From contig WRHI01000020.1 of assembly GCA_009783315.1 (NCBI GenBank), positions 1 to 37,041 on the forward strand: DNA of 37,041 bases, in the 5' to 3' direction. Every line of letters starts with the position of its first letter. The first letter of the stretch is position 1. The position numbers and the translations under genes are program-made. Below, in pieces: positions 25,205 to 34,126 of the stretch. The notes beneath the pieces were generated by a model, which was given only the letters and a program-made list of their open reading frames with translations, was not told the origin of the DNA and did not search any database. The DNA is from Peptococcaceae bacterium. Its GTDB lineage: Bacteria; Bacillota; Desulfitobacteriia; Desulfitobacteriales; Syntrophobotulaceae.

Positions 25205-25232
25205 TATAATAGATTCTGCTATAATAGAATCT
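25205..25232 (+). promoter_or_regulatory. Promoter region of the GHL10-amidase gene with a dyad
   Basis: Two TATAAT hexamers (25205-25210 and 25220-25225) lie about 60-80 bp before the gene. The second sits inside a dyad with 7 bp arms, AGATTCT (25211-25217) and AGAATCT (25226-25232), a possible operator. No clear -35 was found. Confidence 0.5.
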
Positions 25233-25288
25233 AAAATAAGCCGATTCTGATTCTGATACAAATAGATATTATGCAAAGGGGTATTCCA

Positions 25289-28072
25289 TTGACCAAATAT
25301 CAAATCATAAAAATCTGTCTAGCCGTAATAGCGCTGCTTGGTCTTAGTTGTCCTGCGGCAATGGAATATCCGCCACCTTCAGGCACAGCCGTCATCAAGA
25401 ATCAATCCACAGACTTTCGCGCTGTCTGGGTGGCCAGCGTTCTCAATCTCGACTACCCTTCACGCCCCAGTCTGACCGTGGATGACGTCAAAGCGGAAGC
25501 CGTCGCCATTCTGGACAGCGCGAAAAACATCGGCTTCAACGCCGTCATCCTCCAGGTGCGCCCAACCTGTGACGCTTTTTATCCATCCGACCTGTTCCCC
25601 TGGTCCGCCTATCTCAGCGGCATCCAGGATTTCACCGTTGCGGCTGATTTCGATCCCCTCGCTTTCTGGATCGACGAAGCCCATCAGAGAGGTATGGAAC
25701 TTCACGCCTGGGTCAACCCCTACCGTGTCACCCGCGACGGCCAGCCGGACCAACCTGCGGATCTGGCTAAACTGTCCCCCAATAATCCGGCTGTCCAGAA
25801 CCCCGGCTGGCGCGTTCTCCATACCGACGGCAACTATTATCTTGATCCCGGGCTGCCCGAAGTCCGCAACTACATCGTCGACGGGATCAGAGAAATCATC
25901 ACGCGCTACCAAGTGAACGGCATCCATTATGACGACTACTTTTATCCCGACACCGGCTTCAGCGACGACGCCACCTACGCAACCTACGGCGCGGGCAGCC
26001 CCCGGGATGAATGGCGGCGCGAAAACGTCAACCATCTGGTCAAAGCCACTTACGACACTGTCAAATCCGTCAAACCGGCTGTCCGGTTCGGCATCAGTCC
26101 CGCCGGCATCTGGCAGAACAGCAAAACCTCACCCCAAGGCAGCCAAACCGAAGGTTATGAAACATACATCAACCATTACGCCGACTGTGTCACTTGGATC
26201 CAAAACCATTGGATCGACTACATCTGTCCGCAAATCTACTGGGAAATCGGGTTTCCCATCGCCAACTACAGCGTCCTGCTGGAATGGTGGGCCAATGTTG
26301 TCCACCAAAGCCGCGTCGATCTCTACATTGGCCAAGCCGCCTACCGGGTTGCCTCAGGCAAAACCGTAGACGACCCCTGGTACGGCGTCGGCGAGATTAT
26401 TCGACAGCTCAATCTCAACGCCGATTATCCTGAAGTTAAAGGCCATATCATGTTCCGCTGGGGGTCCTTTGCCGACAACCCTATTTTAGGCGCTCTGGTT
26501 CGAGACTACTACCTCACCCATAACAACACCACGACCTTGGCAAACGCAGGTTTCACCCATCCGGCTCTGCCAGCCGTACTCTTTCCTCAACTAGCCCCCT
26601 CCCTTGTCGTCGGCCGCCCCTCCTCCGAAAGCGTTAACGCGTCCCAGAATAAATACTGCATTTTAGGCGCTTCCGACCCAAGCGTGCCACTCCAGGTCAA
26701 CGGTGAAGAAATCCTCGACCGAACCCATGATGGCTATTTCTCTTACTACGCCGCCTTAAGCCCCGGTGCTAACTCCTTTGTTTTCACCCAGGAAGGCCAA
26801 AACACCGTCACCCGTCTCATCAATTACGGCGGCGGCGGCGGTGGCGGCTCATCCGGTGGCACTTCCGGCGGTACTTCCGGCGGCGCCGGTGCCAACGCCA
26901 ACGGAACCAACGGCGGACCAAAGGTCGTTCCCACGCCCTCTGATCAACATCCACGGGCAGAAATCAGCATTCCCTACGCCTATATTTTTCTCAACCCGAC
27001 CACATCCGGCGGCCCAATCGGCGACCTTATGCAGGGCCAGATCGACAGCATTGTCGCCGCCACAGAGGACGGCAAATGGATCAAACTCGGTATCGGCGTC
27101 TGGGTCCAAGCTACAGACATCCAGCGCACCAACGATCAACCCTTCCGCAACACCGTCAGCGCGCCGGCATACACTACCGGAGACAAATGGGACAGGGTCG
27201 TCTACGCCCTAACGGATCCTGCCACCGCCACAACCACCTTCGACGGCAAACAGCTCACCCTTAAAATCCGCGGTGAAAGCAGCGACAACGCCAAACCGGC
27301 TTTGCCGGAAACCAGCCCCTTCGGGCGGATCGACGCTACAGTCGCCAACAGCGGTGCCGACAGCGGAGACGACAGCACCATCGGCGCTATCACCACTCAT
27401 GTCTTCACCCTGAACGAAGGCCAAAAAATCGAAGGCTATTACACTGAGATTCAGGGTACCACCCTTACTCTTCATATCAAAAAACGCATGCAAGCCTCGG
27501 ACACCACCCTGCCCCTGCAAAACTTCACCATCCTGCTTGACCCCGGACATGGCGGCTCGGATCCCGGCGCCCTCGGTCCTCTTGGCATGCTGTTCCCCGA
27601 GAAAGACATCAACTTCACGACTACGATGAAAGTCAAAAACGAATTGGAAATGCTCGGCGCCACCGTCGAACTGACCCGCAGCGGCGATAACGAAATGTCC
27701 CTAAATGACCGTGTGGAGAAAAACCGCGCCCTGCGGCCAGATCTGTTCTTATCTATCCACGCTAATAGCTTGGACGAAAGCGCTGACGGCGCCAGAGTCA
27801 TTGGCGTCAGCACCTGGTACAGACACCGTATCGCCCAAGATGTCTGTTCCTTTGTCTTCGATTTCGTCTGGAACGATCTGACCCGGCCTCAGACCGGCTG
27901 GCATGAAGAGAACTTCTATGTCTGCCGCCCCACTTGGGCGCCCTCATTCCTCATTGAAACAGGGTTCTTATGCAATCCCCAGGAATTCTCCTGGCTGGTG
28001 AACGCCCAAGAGCAGGACCGGCTGGCCAGCAGTATCGCCAGGGGAATTGCGGGATATTTTATGGGCAATTGA
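25289..28072 (+). CDS. Secreted GHL10 glycosidase-like / N-acetylmuramoyl-L-alanine amidase fusion
   Basis: 927 residues from the TTG at 25289, chosen because AAGGGG lies 7 bp upstream; the in-frame ATG at 25271 has no such site. A signal peptide comes first. A GHL10 (DUF187) domain runs from FRAVWVASVLNLDYPS for about 370 residues, with HAWVNPYR and IHYDDYFYP. A beta-rich domain and a Gly/Ser-rich linker near 515-545 follow, then an SH3-like domain, and a C-terminal Amidase_3 from about residue 745. The amidase zinc ligands and catalytic Glu are present (DPGHGG, FPEKDIN, SIHAN, IETGF). GHL10 proteins are thought to act on cell-wall glycans, so the fusion probably cuts both glycan and stem peptide of peptidoglycan. 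Confidence 0.92.
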   Translation: MTKYQIIKICLAVIALLGLSCPAAMEYPPPSGTAVIKNQSTDFRAVWVASVLNLDYPSRPSLTVDDVKAEAVAILDSAKNIGFNAVILQVRPTCDAFYPSDLFPWSAYLSGIQDFTVAADFDPLAFWIDEAHQRGMELHAWVNPYRVTRDGQPDQPADLAKLSPNNPAVQNPGWRVLHTDGNYYLDPGLPEVRNYIVDGIREIITRYQVNGIHYDDYFYPDTGFSDDATYATYGAGSPRDEWRRENVNHLVKATYDTVKSVKPAVRFGISPAGIWQNSKTSPQGSQTEGYETYINHYADCVTWIQNHWIDYICPQIYWEIGFPIANYSVLLEWWANVVHQSRVDLYIGQAAYRVASGKTVDDPWYGVGEIIRQLNLNADYPEVKGHIMFRWGSFADNPILGALVRDYYLTHNNTTTLANAGFTHPALPAVLFPQLAPSLVVGRPSSESVNASQNKYCILGASDPSVPLQVNGEEILDRTHDGYFSYYAALSPGANSFVFTQEGQNTVTRLINYGGGGGGGSSGGTSGGTSGGAGANANGTNGGPKVVPTPSDQHPRAEISIPYAYIFLNPTTSGGPIGDLMQGQIDSIVAATEDGKWIKLGIGVWVQATDIQRTNDQPFRNTVSAPAYTTGDKWDRVVYALTDPATATTTFDGKQLTLKIRGESSDNAKPALPETSPFGRIDATVANSGADSGDDSTIGAITTHVFTLNEGQKIEGYYTEIQGTTLTLHIKKRMQASDTTLPLQNFTILLDPGHGGSDPGALGPLGMLFPEKDINFTTTMKVKNELEMLGATVELTRSGDNEMSLNDRVEKNRALRPDLFLSIHANSLDESADGARVIGVSTWYRHRIAQDVCSFVFDFVWNDLTRPQTGWHEENFYVCRPTWAPSFLIETGFLCNPQEFSWLVNAQEQDRLASSIARGIAGYFMGN

Positions 28073-28102
28073 CCAGGCGCTGATATCCTTCAGCCTGTGG
28101 AC

Positions 28103-28120
28103 CAATGGACAATGGACAAT
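28103..28120. repeat. Short copy of the ACAATGG heptamer
   Basis: Two full CAATGGA units and a partial third lie 30 bp after the amidase stop, the same heptamer as in the pyrG upstream arrays 9 kb away. Confidence 0.8.
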
Positions 28121-28291
28121 ACCCGGTTCTGTATGAGATTGTGTGATATGGCTCATGGTTTTCATCGGCGATCAGGGGAATCCGTGGGCGGGAACACCCT
28201 ACAAGACTAATTAGGAGGGCAGGAAACGGCCTAAGAACGGCGAAGTGCTATAGAGATTGAGGAGATTGAGATATTGGAGGGCTAGGAGCGC

Positions 28292-28603
28292 ATGACCAAA
28301 GAAGAAATGTTACAACTGGCGGACTTGATTGATTTGAGGCTTGAGCCTATTAAAGGACAGCTGAGCAGCATTGACACCAGACTTATGAATGTTGAAAGAA
28401 CACAGGAAACCATGGACAAGAAACTGACCAAATTACAGCTAAAAGTTGAAAACGATATTCAAACGTCTATTAAGATAACTCAGGACGGCCACAAAGATCT
28501 AACCAGAAAGATCGATGCCGCCATAAATATTGAAGAGCGGGTACAATTGTTAGAGGCGGATGTGAGCGCCATAAAACTTCAGAACCGACAGCAACAAAAT
28601 TAG
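28292..28603 (+). CDS. Small coiled-coil protein of unknown function
   Basis: 103 residues, almost wholly heptad-like helix: LADLIDLRLEPIKGQLSSIDTRLMNVERTQETMDKKLTKLQLKVE, then a second helical stretch ending with RVQLLEADVSAIKLQ. Such short proteins occur often in Firmicutes with no known role. GGAGGGCTAGGAG precedes the ATG. It lies 33 bp before the methyltransferase gene and may be co-transcribed with it. No membrane segment or signal peptide. Confidence 0.75.
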   Translation: MTKEEMLQLADLIDLRLEPIKGQLSSIDTRLMNVERTQETMDKKLTKLQLKVENDIQTSIKITQDGHKDLTRKIDAAINIEERVQLLEADVSAIKLQNRQQQN

Positions 28604-28636
28604 TGCCTGAAGAATACGGTTTAGTAGGAAGAGAAA

Positions 28637-29434
28637 GTGAAAAGTATAGCAAGAGAAACCAAAGAGAAATTAGTCCGTTCATTATCTTGGGAAACAACAG
28701 AATTGCTGCCGTTTTTACCCTATCTGCTTCAAGACTTCTGGGAACTCGGGAGTGACCCTGTGGTTATGGCGGAAATGATTAGCAAGTATGTCGGCATATC
28801 GGGCGAGACCAGATTGTTGGATTTGGCTTGCGGCAAGGGCGCGGTAGCGGTCAAAACCGCGCAAAAACTTCGGATCAGAGTAAAAGGGATTGACTTGATC
28901 CCTGAATTCATCGATTATGCCGTACATAAAGCCAAGGAGTTTGCGGTCGATGATTTATGTGAGTTTGTGCTTGACGATATTAACGAAGCGGTCAGAACGG
29001 AAAATGGTTATGATTGCGTCGTCTTCGGGGCGGTCGGCCCCGATGTATTGGGTGGTCCGGCGGAGACCTTGAACAAACTGAAATCGACAGTGAAACCGAA
29101 CGGTCTCATTCTGATTGAAGAAGGCTATATTCCCGATGACGTTAAGCGGGACGATATTCGATACAACAGAGACGCTTATTTTTTTGAGCACCATTGGCTG
29201 GCTTTATTCGAGGAAATGGGTTTGGACTTGATCGAAACCGCCTCTGGCCACAACGAGGGTAATCTCGACAAGGATTCAGGCTTGGCGGCCATAACCGCCA
29301 GAGCAAACGAGCTAATAGAGAAGCACCCCGACAAAAAAGCCCTTTTCGAGGGATATATTCGCAATCAGCAGAAAGAGTATGACGATATAGGCAGCCGCCT
29401 TGTTTGTGTTACATGGGTTTTAAGAAAAATTTAA
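28637..29434 (+). CDS. Class I SAM-dependent methyltransferase
   Basis: The 265-residue protein has an N-terminal helical segment and then the Rossmann-type SAM motif I LLDLACGKGAVAVKTA, motif II KGIDLIPEFIDYA, an acidic adenine-contacting DDIN and motif IV YDCVVFGAVG. The C-terminal half varies and gives no substrate clue. GTG start at 28637 with GGAAGAG upstream. The gene converges on feoB, 83 bp apart, with no convincing terminator in between. Family sure, substrate unknown. Confidence 0.88.
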   Translation: MKSIARETKEKLVRSLSWETTELLPFLPYLLQDFWELGSDPVVMAEMISKYVGISGETRLLDLACGKGAVAVKTAQKLRIRVKGIDLIPEFIDYAVHKAKEFAVDDLCEFVLDDINEAVRTENGYDCVVFGAVGPDVLGGPAETLNKLKSTVKPNGLILIEEGYIPDDVKRDDIRYNRDAYFFEHHWLALFEEMGLDLIETASGHNEGNLDKDSGLAAITARANELIEKHPDKKALFEGYIRNQQKEYDDIGSRLVCVTWVLRKI

Positions 29435-29517
29435 CTTCTCATATGACTGAACAACTGATGTTGGCTTGTTAACCGTTTTTCTAAGAAAACAGTCTGTCAG
29501 GATGACGGGGATAAAGG

Positions 29518-31524
29518 TTACCCCAGCAGCATCCGGCCTGCCTGATAAATAATACAGGCCGCCAACCAGGCAAAACCTGTTTGATACAGAACCATGAAGG
29601 CCATCCCTTTCAAACTGCCCAGTTCACGTTTTGCCGTAGCGACCGCAGCGACGCATGGCGTGTACAAGAGCGTAAACACGAGGAAACTGAACGCGGTGAG
29701 AGGCGAGAACAACGTAGGTAGACTTTTGCCAAGTTCCGTGAGACTGGCGCCTGTCAGGACAGCCAACGTGCTTATGACCGCTTCTTTGGCGGTAAATCCC
29801 GCAATCAGTGAAGTAGAGATACGCCAATCTGAAAATCCCAGGGGTACAAATATCGCGCCAACCCAACGCCCGATGGCCGCCAACATACTGTCGGCGCCGG
29901 CATCGACAGGATTTAGCCTCATATCGAACGCCGTTAAAAACCAGATGATAACCGTTGCGATAAAGATAATCGTAAACGCTCTTTGAATAAAGTCTTTGGC
30001 TTTATCCCACATGAGAAGCAAAGCTGTTTTGGCGGAGGGGAAACGGTAATTTGGCAGTTCCATAACAAAGGGAATAGGCGCGCCCTTGAAAGTGGTTATT
30101 TTCATGATGAATCCTGACAGAATCCCGAGCAAGATACCCATGACATACAACCCCATCATCACAAAAGCTTGATACTTCGGGAAAAAAGCGGCGGTAAATA
30201 AAGCGTAAATGGGGAGTTTACCGGCGCAGCTCATAAAAGGCGTCAGAAAAATGGTCATTTTTTTGTCACGTTCGCTGGCAAGCGTCCGTGTGGCCATGAC
30301 CGCAGGCACAGTACAACCGAACCCTACCAGCATGGGAACGAAGCTGCGTCCGGACAAACCGATTTTGCGCAAGGGTTTGTCCATAACGAAGGCCACCCGA
30401 GCCATATAGCCGCTGTCCTCTAAAATAGACAGGAAGAAAAATAATGTTACGATAATGGGGACAAAACTGAGAACAGCTCCTACGCCTGTAAAGATACCGT
30501 CGATAATCAGGGAATGCATCACGGGGTTCAATTCATAGGATGTTAAAGCCTTGTCAACGATCTGGCTCAACCCCTCTATTCCCCACACGAACAAATCACT
30601 TAGCCGGTTGCCAATGACGCCGAAGGTGAGCCAAAAAACCAGAAACATAATCCCTAAAAATGAGGGGATCGCCCAGATTTTATGTGTCAGCACACTGTCC
30701 AGTTTCAGGCTGCGCCGGTATTCCCAGCTTTCCCCAATCTTAGCGACACATTTGCCGCATACATCCTCGATAAACCGGTAACGCATATCCGCTAAAGCGG
30801 CTTCCCGGTCGGTATCCAATTCTGTTTCCATTTCTTTGACGGCGTGTTCAATCATCTCTATTTCATTTTCCGTAAGTCTAAGACTGTCAAGAATTGGGGC
30901 GTCGCCCTCAACGAGCTTGGTTGCCGTAAAACGCGTGGGAATTTGGATTCTTTGAGCATGGTCTTCTATCAGATAGGAGATGGCGTGGATGGCCCTGTGA
31001 ACCGCGCCGGAACAAAAATCCGTCCGGGCAGGCCTCCTGTTGGTTGCAATTGTTTCCACGGCTTGTTCCATCAGTTCGGACAGACCTTGTTTTTTGGCTG
31101 CTGAAATCGGAATCACAGGAATACCAAGTTCTTTTTCGAGATCCTGAATGTCTATGCTGCCATTGTTGGCCTGTACCTCGTCCATCATGTTAAGAGCCAA
31201 AATCATAGGAATTCGCAGCTCAATGAGCTGCATAGTCAGATACAGATTGCGTTCAATATTGGTCGCGTCAACAATGTTGATGATTCCGTCAGGCTTTTGT
31301 TTCAAGAGGAAATCACGGGTAATCATTTCTTCGCTTGTGTAGGGAGACAGGGAATAAATACCTGGCAGATCAACGATGGAGACATCTTTGGACTCTATGA
31401 CGGAACCCACTTTTTGTTCAACTGTCACGCCGGGGAAATTTCCTACATGCTGATTGGAACCTGTGAGTTGATTAAAGAGAGTGGTCTTGCCGCAATTTTG
31501 ATTCCCCACAAGGGCAAAGATCAT
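29518..31524 (-). CDS. feoB: Ferrous iron transporter FeoB
   Basis: The 668-residue protein has the N-terminal GTPase: GNQNCGKTT (G1), FPGVTVE (G2), DLPGIYSLSP (G3) and NMMDE (G4). A helical insertion domain follows, then two Gate/nucleoside-recognition membrane halves with VGFGCTVPAVMATR and TPFMSCAGKLPIYALF. It imports Fe(II) across the membrane. Length is normal, with no C-terminal cysteine-rich FeoC-like part. AGGAGG precedes the ATG at 31524. The start lies inside the feoA reading frame (53 bp overlap), so the two are made together. Confidence 0.97.
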   Translation of the reverse strand: MIFALVGNQNCGKTTLFNQLTGSNQHVGNFPGVTVEQKVGSVIESKDVSIVDLPGIYSLSPYTSEEMITRDFLLKQKPDGIINIVDATNIERNLYLTMQLIELRIPMILALNMMDEVQANNGSIDIQDLEKELGIPVIPISAAKKQGLSELMEQAVETIATNRRPARTDFCSGAVHRAIHAISYLIEDHAQRIQIPTRFTATKLVEGDAPILDSLRLTENEIEMIEHAVKEMETELDTDREAALADMRYRFIEDVCGKCVAKIGESWEYRRSLKLDSVLTHKIWAIPSFLGIMFLVFWLTFGVIGNRLSDLFVWGIEGLSQIVDKALTSYELNPVMHSLIIDGIFTGVGAVLSFVPIIVTLFFFLSILEDSGYMARVAFVMDKPLRKIGLSGRSFVPMLVGFGCTVPAVMATRTLASERDKKMTIFLTPFMSCAGKLPIYALFTAAFFPKYQAFVMMGLYVMGILLGILSGFIMKITTFKGAPIPFVMELPNYRFPSAKTALLLMWDKAKDFIQRAFTIIFIATVIIWFLTAFDMRLNPVDAGADSMLAAIGRWVGAIFVPLGFSDWRISTSLIAGFTAKEAVISTLAVLTGASLTELGKSLPTLFSPLTAFSFLVFTLLYTPCVAAVATAKRELGSLKGMAFMVLYQTGFAWLAACIIYQAGRMLLG

Positions 31525-31750
31525 GCCGCACCTCCTCTACCGTGATTTTTTCCGCGTCTTCCAAACGTAAGGTCAGAACATAGCCCCGCAGCAACAATTC
31601 TATTGGATCCCCCATAGGCGCGACTTTTTTGACGGTAATAAGGGTGCGGGGCGTTATTCCCATTTCAAGAAGGCGCCGTCTGAGAGCTTTCTCGCCGCCG
31701 ACTGCTATAACGTTGCCGCTTTGGCCCACTTTCAAATCTCTTAGTGTCAT
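31472..31750 (-). CDS. feoA: Ferrous iron transport accessory protein FeoA
   Basis: 92 residues from the ATG at 31750, with GGAGG about 11 bp upstream; the frame also opens at 31768 and 31801, the latter within the operator. The SH3-like domain shows LRDLKVGQSGNVIAVGGEKALRRRLLEMGITPRTLITVKKVAPMGDPIELLLRGYVLTLRLEDAEKI. FeoA binds FeoB and is needed for iron uptake. The last 17 codons overlap feoB and extend beyond the usual FeoA end, with a CPCGESK segment of unknown use. Confidence 0.93.
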   Translation of the reverse strand: MTLRDLKVGQSGNVIAVGGEKALRRRLLEMGITPRTLITVKKVAPMGDPIELLLRGYVLTLRLEDAEKITVEEVRHDLCPCGESKLRQDHSL

Positions 31751-31792
31751 CTTTCTCTGGACCTCCATGAAAATATCTTTGGTGCCAAATTG

Positions 31793-31845
31793 GGTTAGCA
31801 TCGACTAACTGGAAACAGGTTAGCATAGACTAACCTGTTTGTCAA
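31793..31845 (-). promoter_or_regulatory. feoAB promoter with two DtxR-like operators
   Basis: A perfect minus-strand -35 TTGACA lies at 31840-31845. Right after it is a dyad with 11 bp perfect arms, AAACAGGTTAG (31813-31823) and CTAACCTGTTT (31830-31840), with a 6 bp centre. A second, weaker dyad GGTTAG-CATCGA-CTAACT is at 31793-31810. The centres are 25 bp apart. AGGTTAG/CTAACCT is the core known for DtxR/IdeR-family operators, and a DtxR-family gene lies 220 bp away, so iron-dependent repression is likely. Confidence 0.8.
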
Positions 31846-31999
31846 CAGGGTGAATATTGGCAAATTGGCATATGCTTAGGATTTGCTAATTTTGTTGGAA
31901 ATACCCATCATGCCGATTACCACCGCAAAGGAAATGATTTTATTTGGATTGTCGACTATACTGGTTTATTGTGAGGTTTTTACCGGTGCGAGGCTCTTC

Positions 32000-32028
32000 T
32001 TGTTTGCCGATGGATTCTGTGCTATCAT
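32000..32028 (+). promoter_or_regulatory. Likely promoter of the DtxR-family gene
   Basis: TTGTTT (32000-32005), a 17 bp spacer and TATCAT (32023-32028) lie 35 bp before the TTG start. The rest of the 220 bp divergent gap apart from the feo operators shows nothing recognisable. Confidence 0.5.
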
Positions 32029-32063
32029 GAGCGCAAGGGATAACCGCGCAGGGGGCGGAGAAG

Positions 32064-32453
32064 TTGGCCACAAACGAATCTGCGGAAAATTATTTGGAAA
32101 CGATTTTGATGTTGAGTCATCGTGGACATCCGATACGGTCTATTGATATCGTCAATGAACTCGATTATTCAAAACCCAGCGTGAGCATTGCTATGAAGAA
32201 GCTGTTGGCGAACGGGCAGATCACTATGGACATAGACGGGTACATCACGCTGACGGACAGGGGACGGGAAATAGCTCAAAAAATATATGACCGCCACGTG
32301 CTGATTTCAGACTGGTTGATTGCTTTGGGCGTGGATAAAGAAACAGCTGTCAATGATGCCTGTAAGATGGAACATGATATGAGCGAACAGAGCTTTGTGG
32401 CGATACAAAAACATATAGAAAAATGGAAGCTCGGGTTTTCAGGATACATATAA
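32064..32453 (+). CDS. DtxR/MntR-family metal-dependent repressor
   Basis: The 129-residue protein has the winged helix (SAENYLETILMLSHRGHPIRSIDIVNELDYSKPSVSIAMKKLLANGQI) and the metal-binding dimerisation helices with RHVLISDWLIALGV and DACKMEHDMSEQSFVAIQKHI, including the Cys/Glu/His ligands. It has no C-terminal SH3/FeoA-like domain, so it is the short MntR-like type. It starts with TTG at 32064 after GGCGGAG. Its place opposite feoAB and the operators there suggest that it is the iron regulator of feo; manganese sensing cannot be excluded. Confidence 0.92.
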   Translation: MATNESAENYLETILMLSHRGHPIRSIDIVNELDYSKPSVSIAMKKLLANGQITMDIDGYITLTDRGREIAQKIYDRHVLISDWLIALGVDKETAVNDACKMEHDMSEQSFVAIQKHIEKWKLGFSGYI

Positions 32454-32463
32454 ATTGGGCGAC

Positions 32464-32634
32464 ATGACCAGAAGGCATTTCATATTGGCTCTAAGGAGCG
32501 GTCTGCACGGTTTTGTTTCCCTTGAGGCCATCGGCATGTTCGGAACCAAGGCTGACACGGATGAAAGCTTCAGGAAGATGATCCTTCATTTAATCAAAAT
32601 GCTGAGGGGAATAGATGATGGCCAAGAAAGCTGA
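32464..32634 (+). pseudogene. C-terminal remnant of a TetR/AcrR regulator
   Basis: A 56-codon frame reads LALRSGLHGFVSLEAIGMFGTKADTDESFRKMILHLIKML, the characteristic end of the TetR WHG-type ligand domain ('ALRSxLHGFVxLExxGxFG'). The N-terminal DNA-binding part is missing, with the DtxR-family gene ending 10 bp before. It overlaps the start of the MFS gene by 20 bp, which explains its origin as the former regulator of that exporter. Confidence 0.7.
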
Positions 32635-34033
32635 CAAAGACAGGCTCGACCCGAAATTGGTCAGAATCTTGCTGATTATGCTGATTGGCACAATGATGCC
32701 GATGCTGGATGCGACGGTGGTCAACGTAGCGATCAAGACGATTATTTCGGAGTTTAACAGCACTGTTTCCATTGCGCAGTGGCTTACAACGGCCTATATT
32801 CTTGCGTTGGGTATAGCCGTTCCCGTTTCGGGCTGGCTAGTCAACCGTTTTTCGATGAAAACAGTTTATCAGGTGGTGCTGGCGCTCTTCGGTGTCGGTT
32901 CTGTCGGCGCGGCTCTCGCGTGGAATATGGAAAGCTTGATTGCTTTCAGGGTTGTGCAAGGTGCGGGGGCAGGCGTGATCCTTCCTGTTATGCAGACGGT
33001 TCTTGTGCGGTACTCCGGCAGGGCTAAGCTTGCCAGGGTCATGGCCATTTTCGGCATACCCGCGGCGATTATCCCGGTTTTGGGGCCTACCGTCGGCGGG
33101 CTCATCGTGAGCAGTTTGCCATGGCAATGGATCTTTATCATCAATATTCCGATATGTATTATCGCGCTTATTTTGGGCCAAATCCATCTGCCGGCTGATG
33201 CCGCCGTGAACAAACAGCAACGGCTTGATTTCATTGGATTGTTGTTGCTGTCCCCTGCTTTCTGCGCCATTATTTTTGGCATTACGGCGTTTCGGAGCGA
33301 CTTGGACGGTGCGGCGCAAAGAGGCGTCGTTATTTTGGCGGCGGGCCTTATTCTGCTTCTCGTGTATTGTTTTTATGTCCTGCGCAGTAAGAAAGAGCCA
33401 CCTCTGAACATCCGCTTGTTCAAAGACAAGAATTTCTCAGCTTCTGTTGTTCTGATGTTCCTGTTTGGCATGATTTCCACCGGGGTGCTTTTCATTCTGC
33501 CTCTGTATTTTCAGCAAGTTTACCAGTTTTCGGCGTTCACAGCCGGATTGCTGCTGGCGCCGCAGGGAATAGGTATGCTTATTACGAGGGGGTTTGCCGC
33601 GAAATGGATGGAGAAATTTGGCGGGCGCCCGGTTGTTTTAGCCGGCTTGATGTGTACGTTGATTGGCACCTTGCCCTTTGCTGTGTTTTTCACAGGAGAC
33701 AATCTGATTTTGCCTGTTATCATTTTGCTGATTCGCGGGTCGGGGCTTGGCGTGGTCATGGTCCCGGTGATGACCTGCGTATATGACGGTCTTGATAAGA
33801 AAGACGTTCCCCAGGGAACGACGGCAACGCGTATTTTCCAACAAATCGGCGGTGCGTTCGGAACAGCTGTGCTGGCGATTGTTTTATCCCATGGATTGAG
33901 TGTTGCGGACGGCGCAAGCACGTTGGTTGCATTCAATCAGGTTTTTGGGTGGTCTGCTGTGTTGGTGGCGGTTGCGCTTGTCCCCGTGTTTTTCCTCAGG
34001 AAGAAGAGTTACGAGAGTGTTGCACAGGAATGA
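32615..34033 (+). CDS. MFS multidrug exporter, DHA2 (EmrB/QacA) family, 14 helices
   Basis: The 472-residue membrane protein shows the DHA2 marks: MPMLDATVVNVAIKTI in helix 1, WLTTAYILALGIAVPVSGWL, motif A in the loop that follows (NRFSMKTVYQVVLALFGVGS), RVVQGAGAGVILPVMQTVL, and motif C near AIIPVLGPTVGG. It is a proton-driven drug or toxic-compound exporter; the substrate is unknown. GAGGGG precedes the ATG at 32615. It follows the TetR remnant and precedes an ABC exporter pair. Confidence 0.93.
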   Translation: MMAKKADKDRLDPKLVRILLIMLIGTMMPMLDATVVNVAIKTIISEFNSTVSIAQWLTTAYILALGIAVPVSGWLVNRFSMKTVYQVVLALFGVGSVGAALAWNMESLIAFRVVQGAGAGVILPVMQTVLVRYSGRAKLARVMAIFGIPAAIIPVLGPTVGGLIVSSLPWQWIFIINIPICIIALILGQIHLPADAAVNKQQRLDFIGLLLLSPAFCAIIFGITAFRSDLDGAAQRGVVILAAGLILLLVYCFYVLRSKKEPPLNIRLFKDKNFSASVVLMFLFGMISTGVLFILPLYFQQVYQFSAFTAGLLLAPQGIGMLITRGFAAKWMEKFGGRPVVLAGLMCTLIGTLPFAVFFTGDNLILPVIILLIRGSGLGVVMVPVMTCVYDGLDKKDVPQGTTATRIFQQIGGAFGTAVLAIVLSHGLSVADGASTLVAFNQVFGWSAVLVAVALVPVFFLRKKSYESVAQE

Positions 34034-34043
34034 ATGGACAGTG

Positions 34044-34071
34044 TTGACAATTAATCGTTGTCGAATAATAA
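34044..34071 (+). promoter_or_regulatory. Promoter with dyad before the ABC exporter
   Basis: TTGACA (34044-34049), a 16 bp spacer and TAATAA (34066-34071). Within it GACAA and TTGTC (34046-34062) form a short dyad with a 7 bp centre that could bind a repressor. The region lies in the 93 bp between the MFS gene and the ABC ATPase. Confidence 0.5.
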
Positions 34072-34126
34072 TTGTTTCAAACAGAGGAATGCTTGCTTCC
34101 TCATTACAGGCGAGGAGGATTATGAA

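Noticed and set aside
31883-32146. 87-codon plus-strand frame before the DtxR-family gene
   Set aside because: It overlaps the real gene in another frame and covers its promoter, with no ribosome binding site or family match.
34058-34126. Longer N-terminus for the ABC ATPase
   Set aside because: These codons lie over the promoter. The GTG at 34127 has an AGGAGG and starts where the family normally starts.
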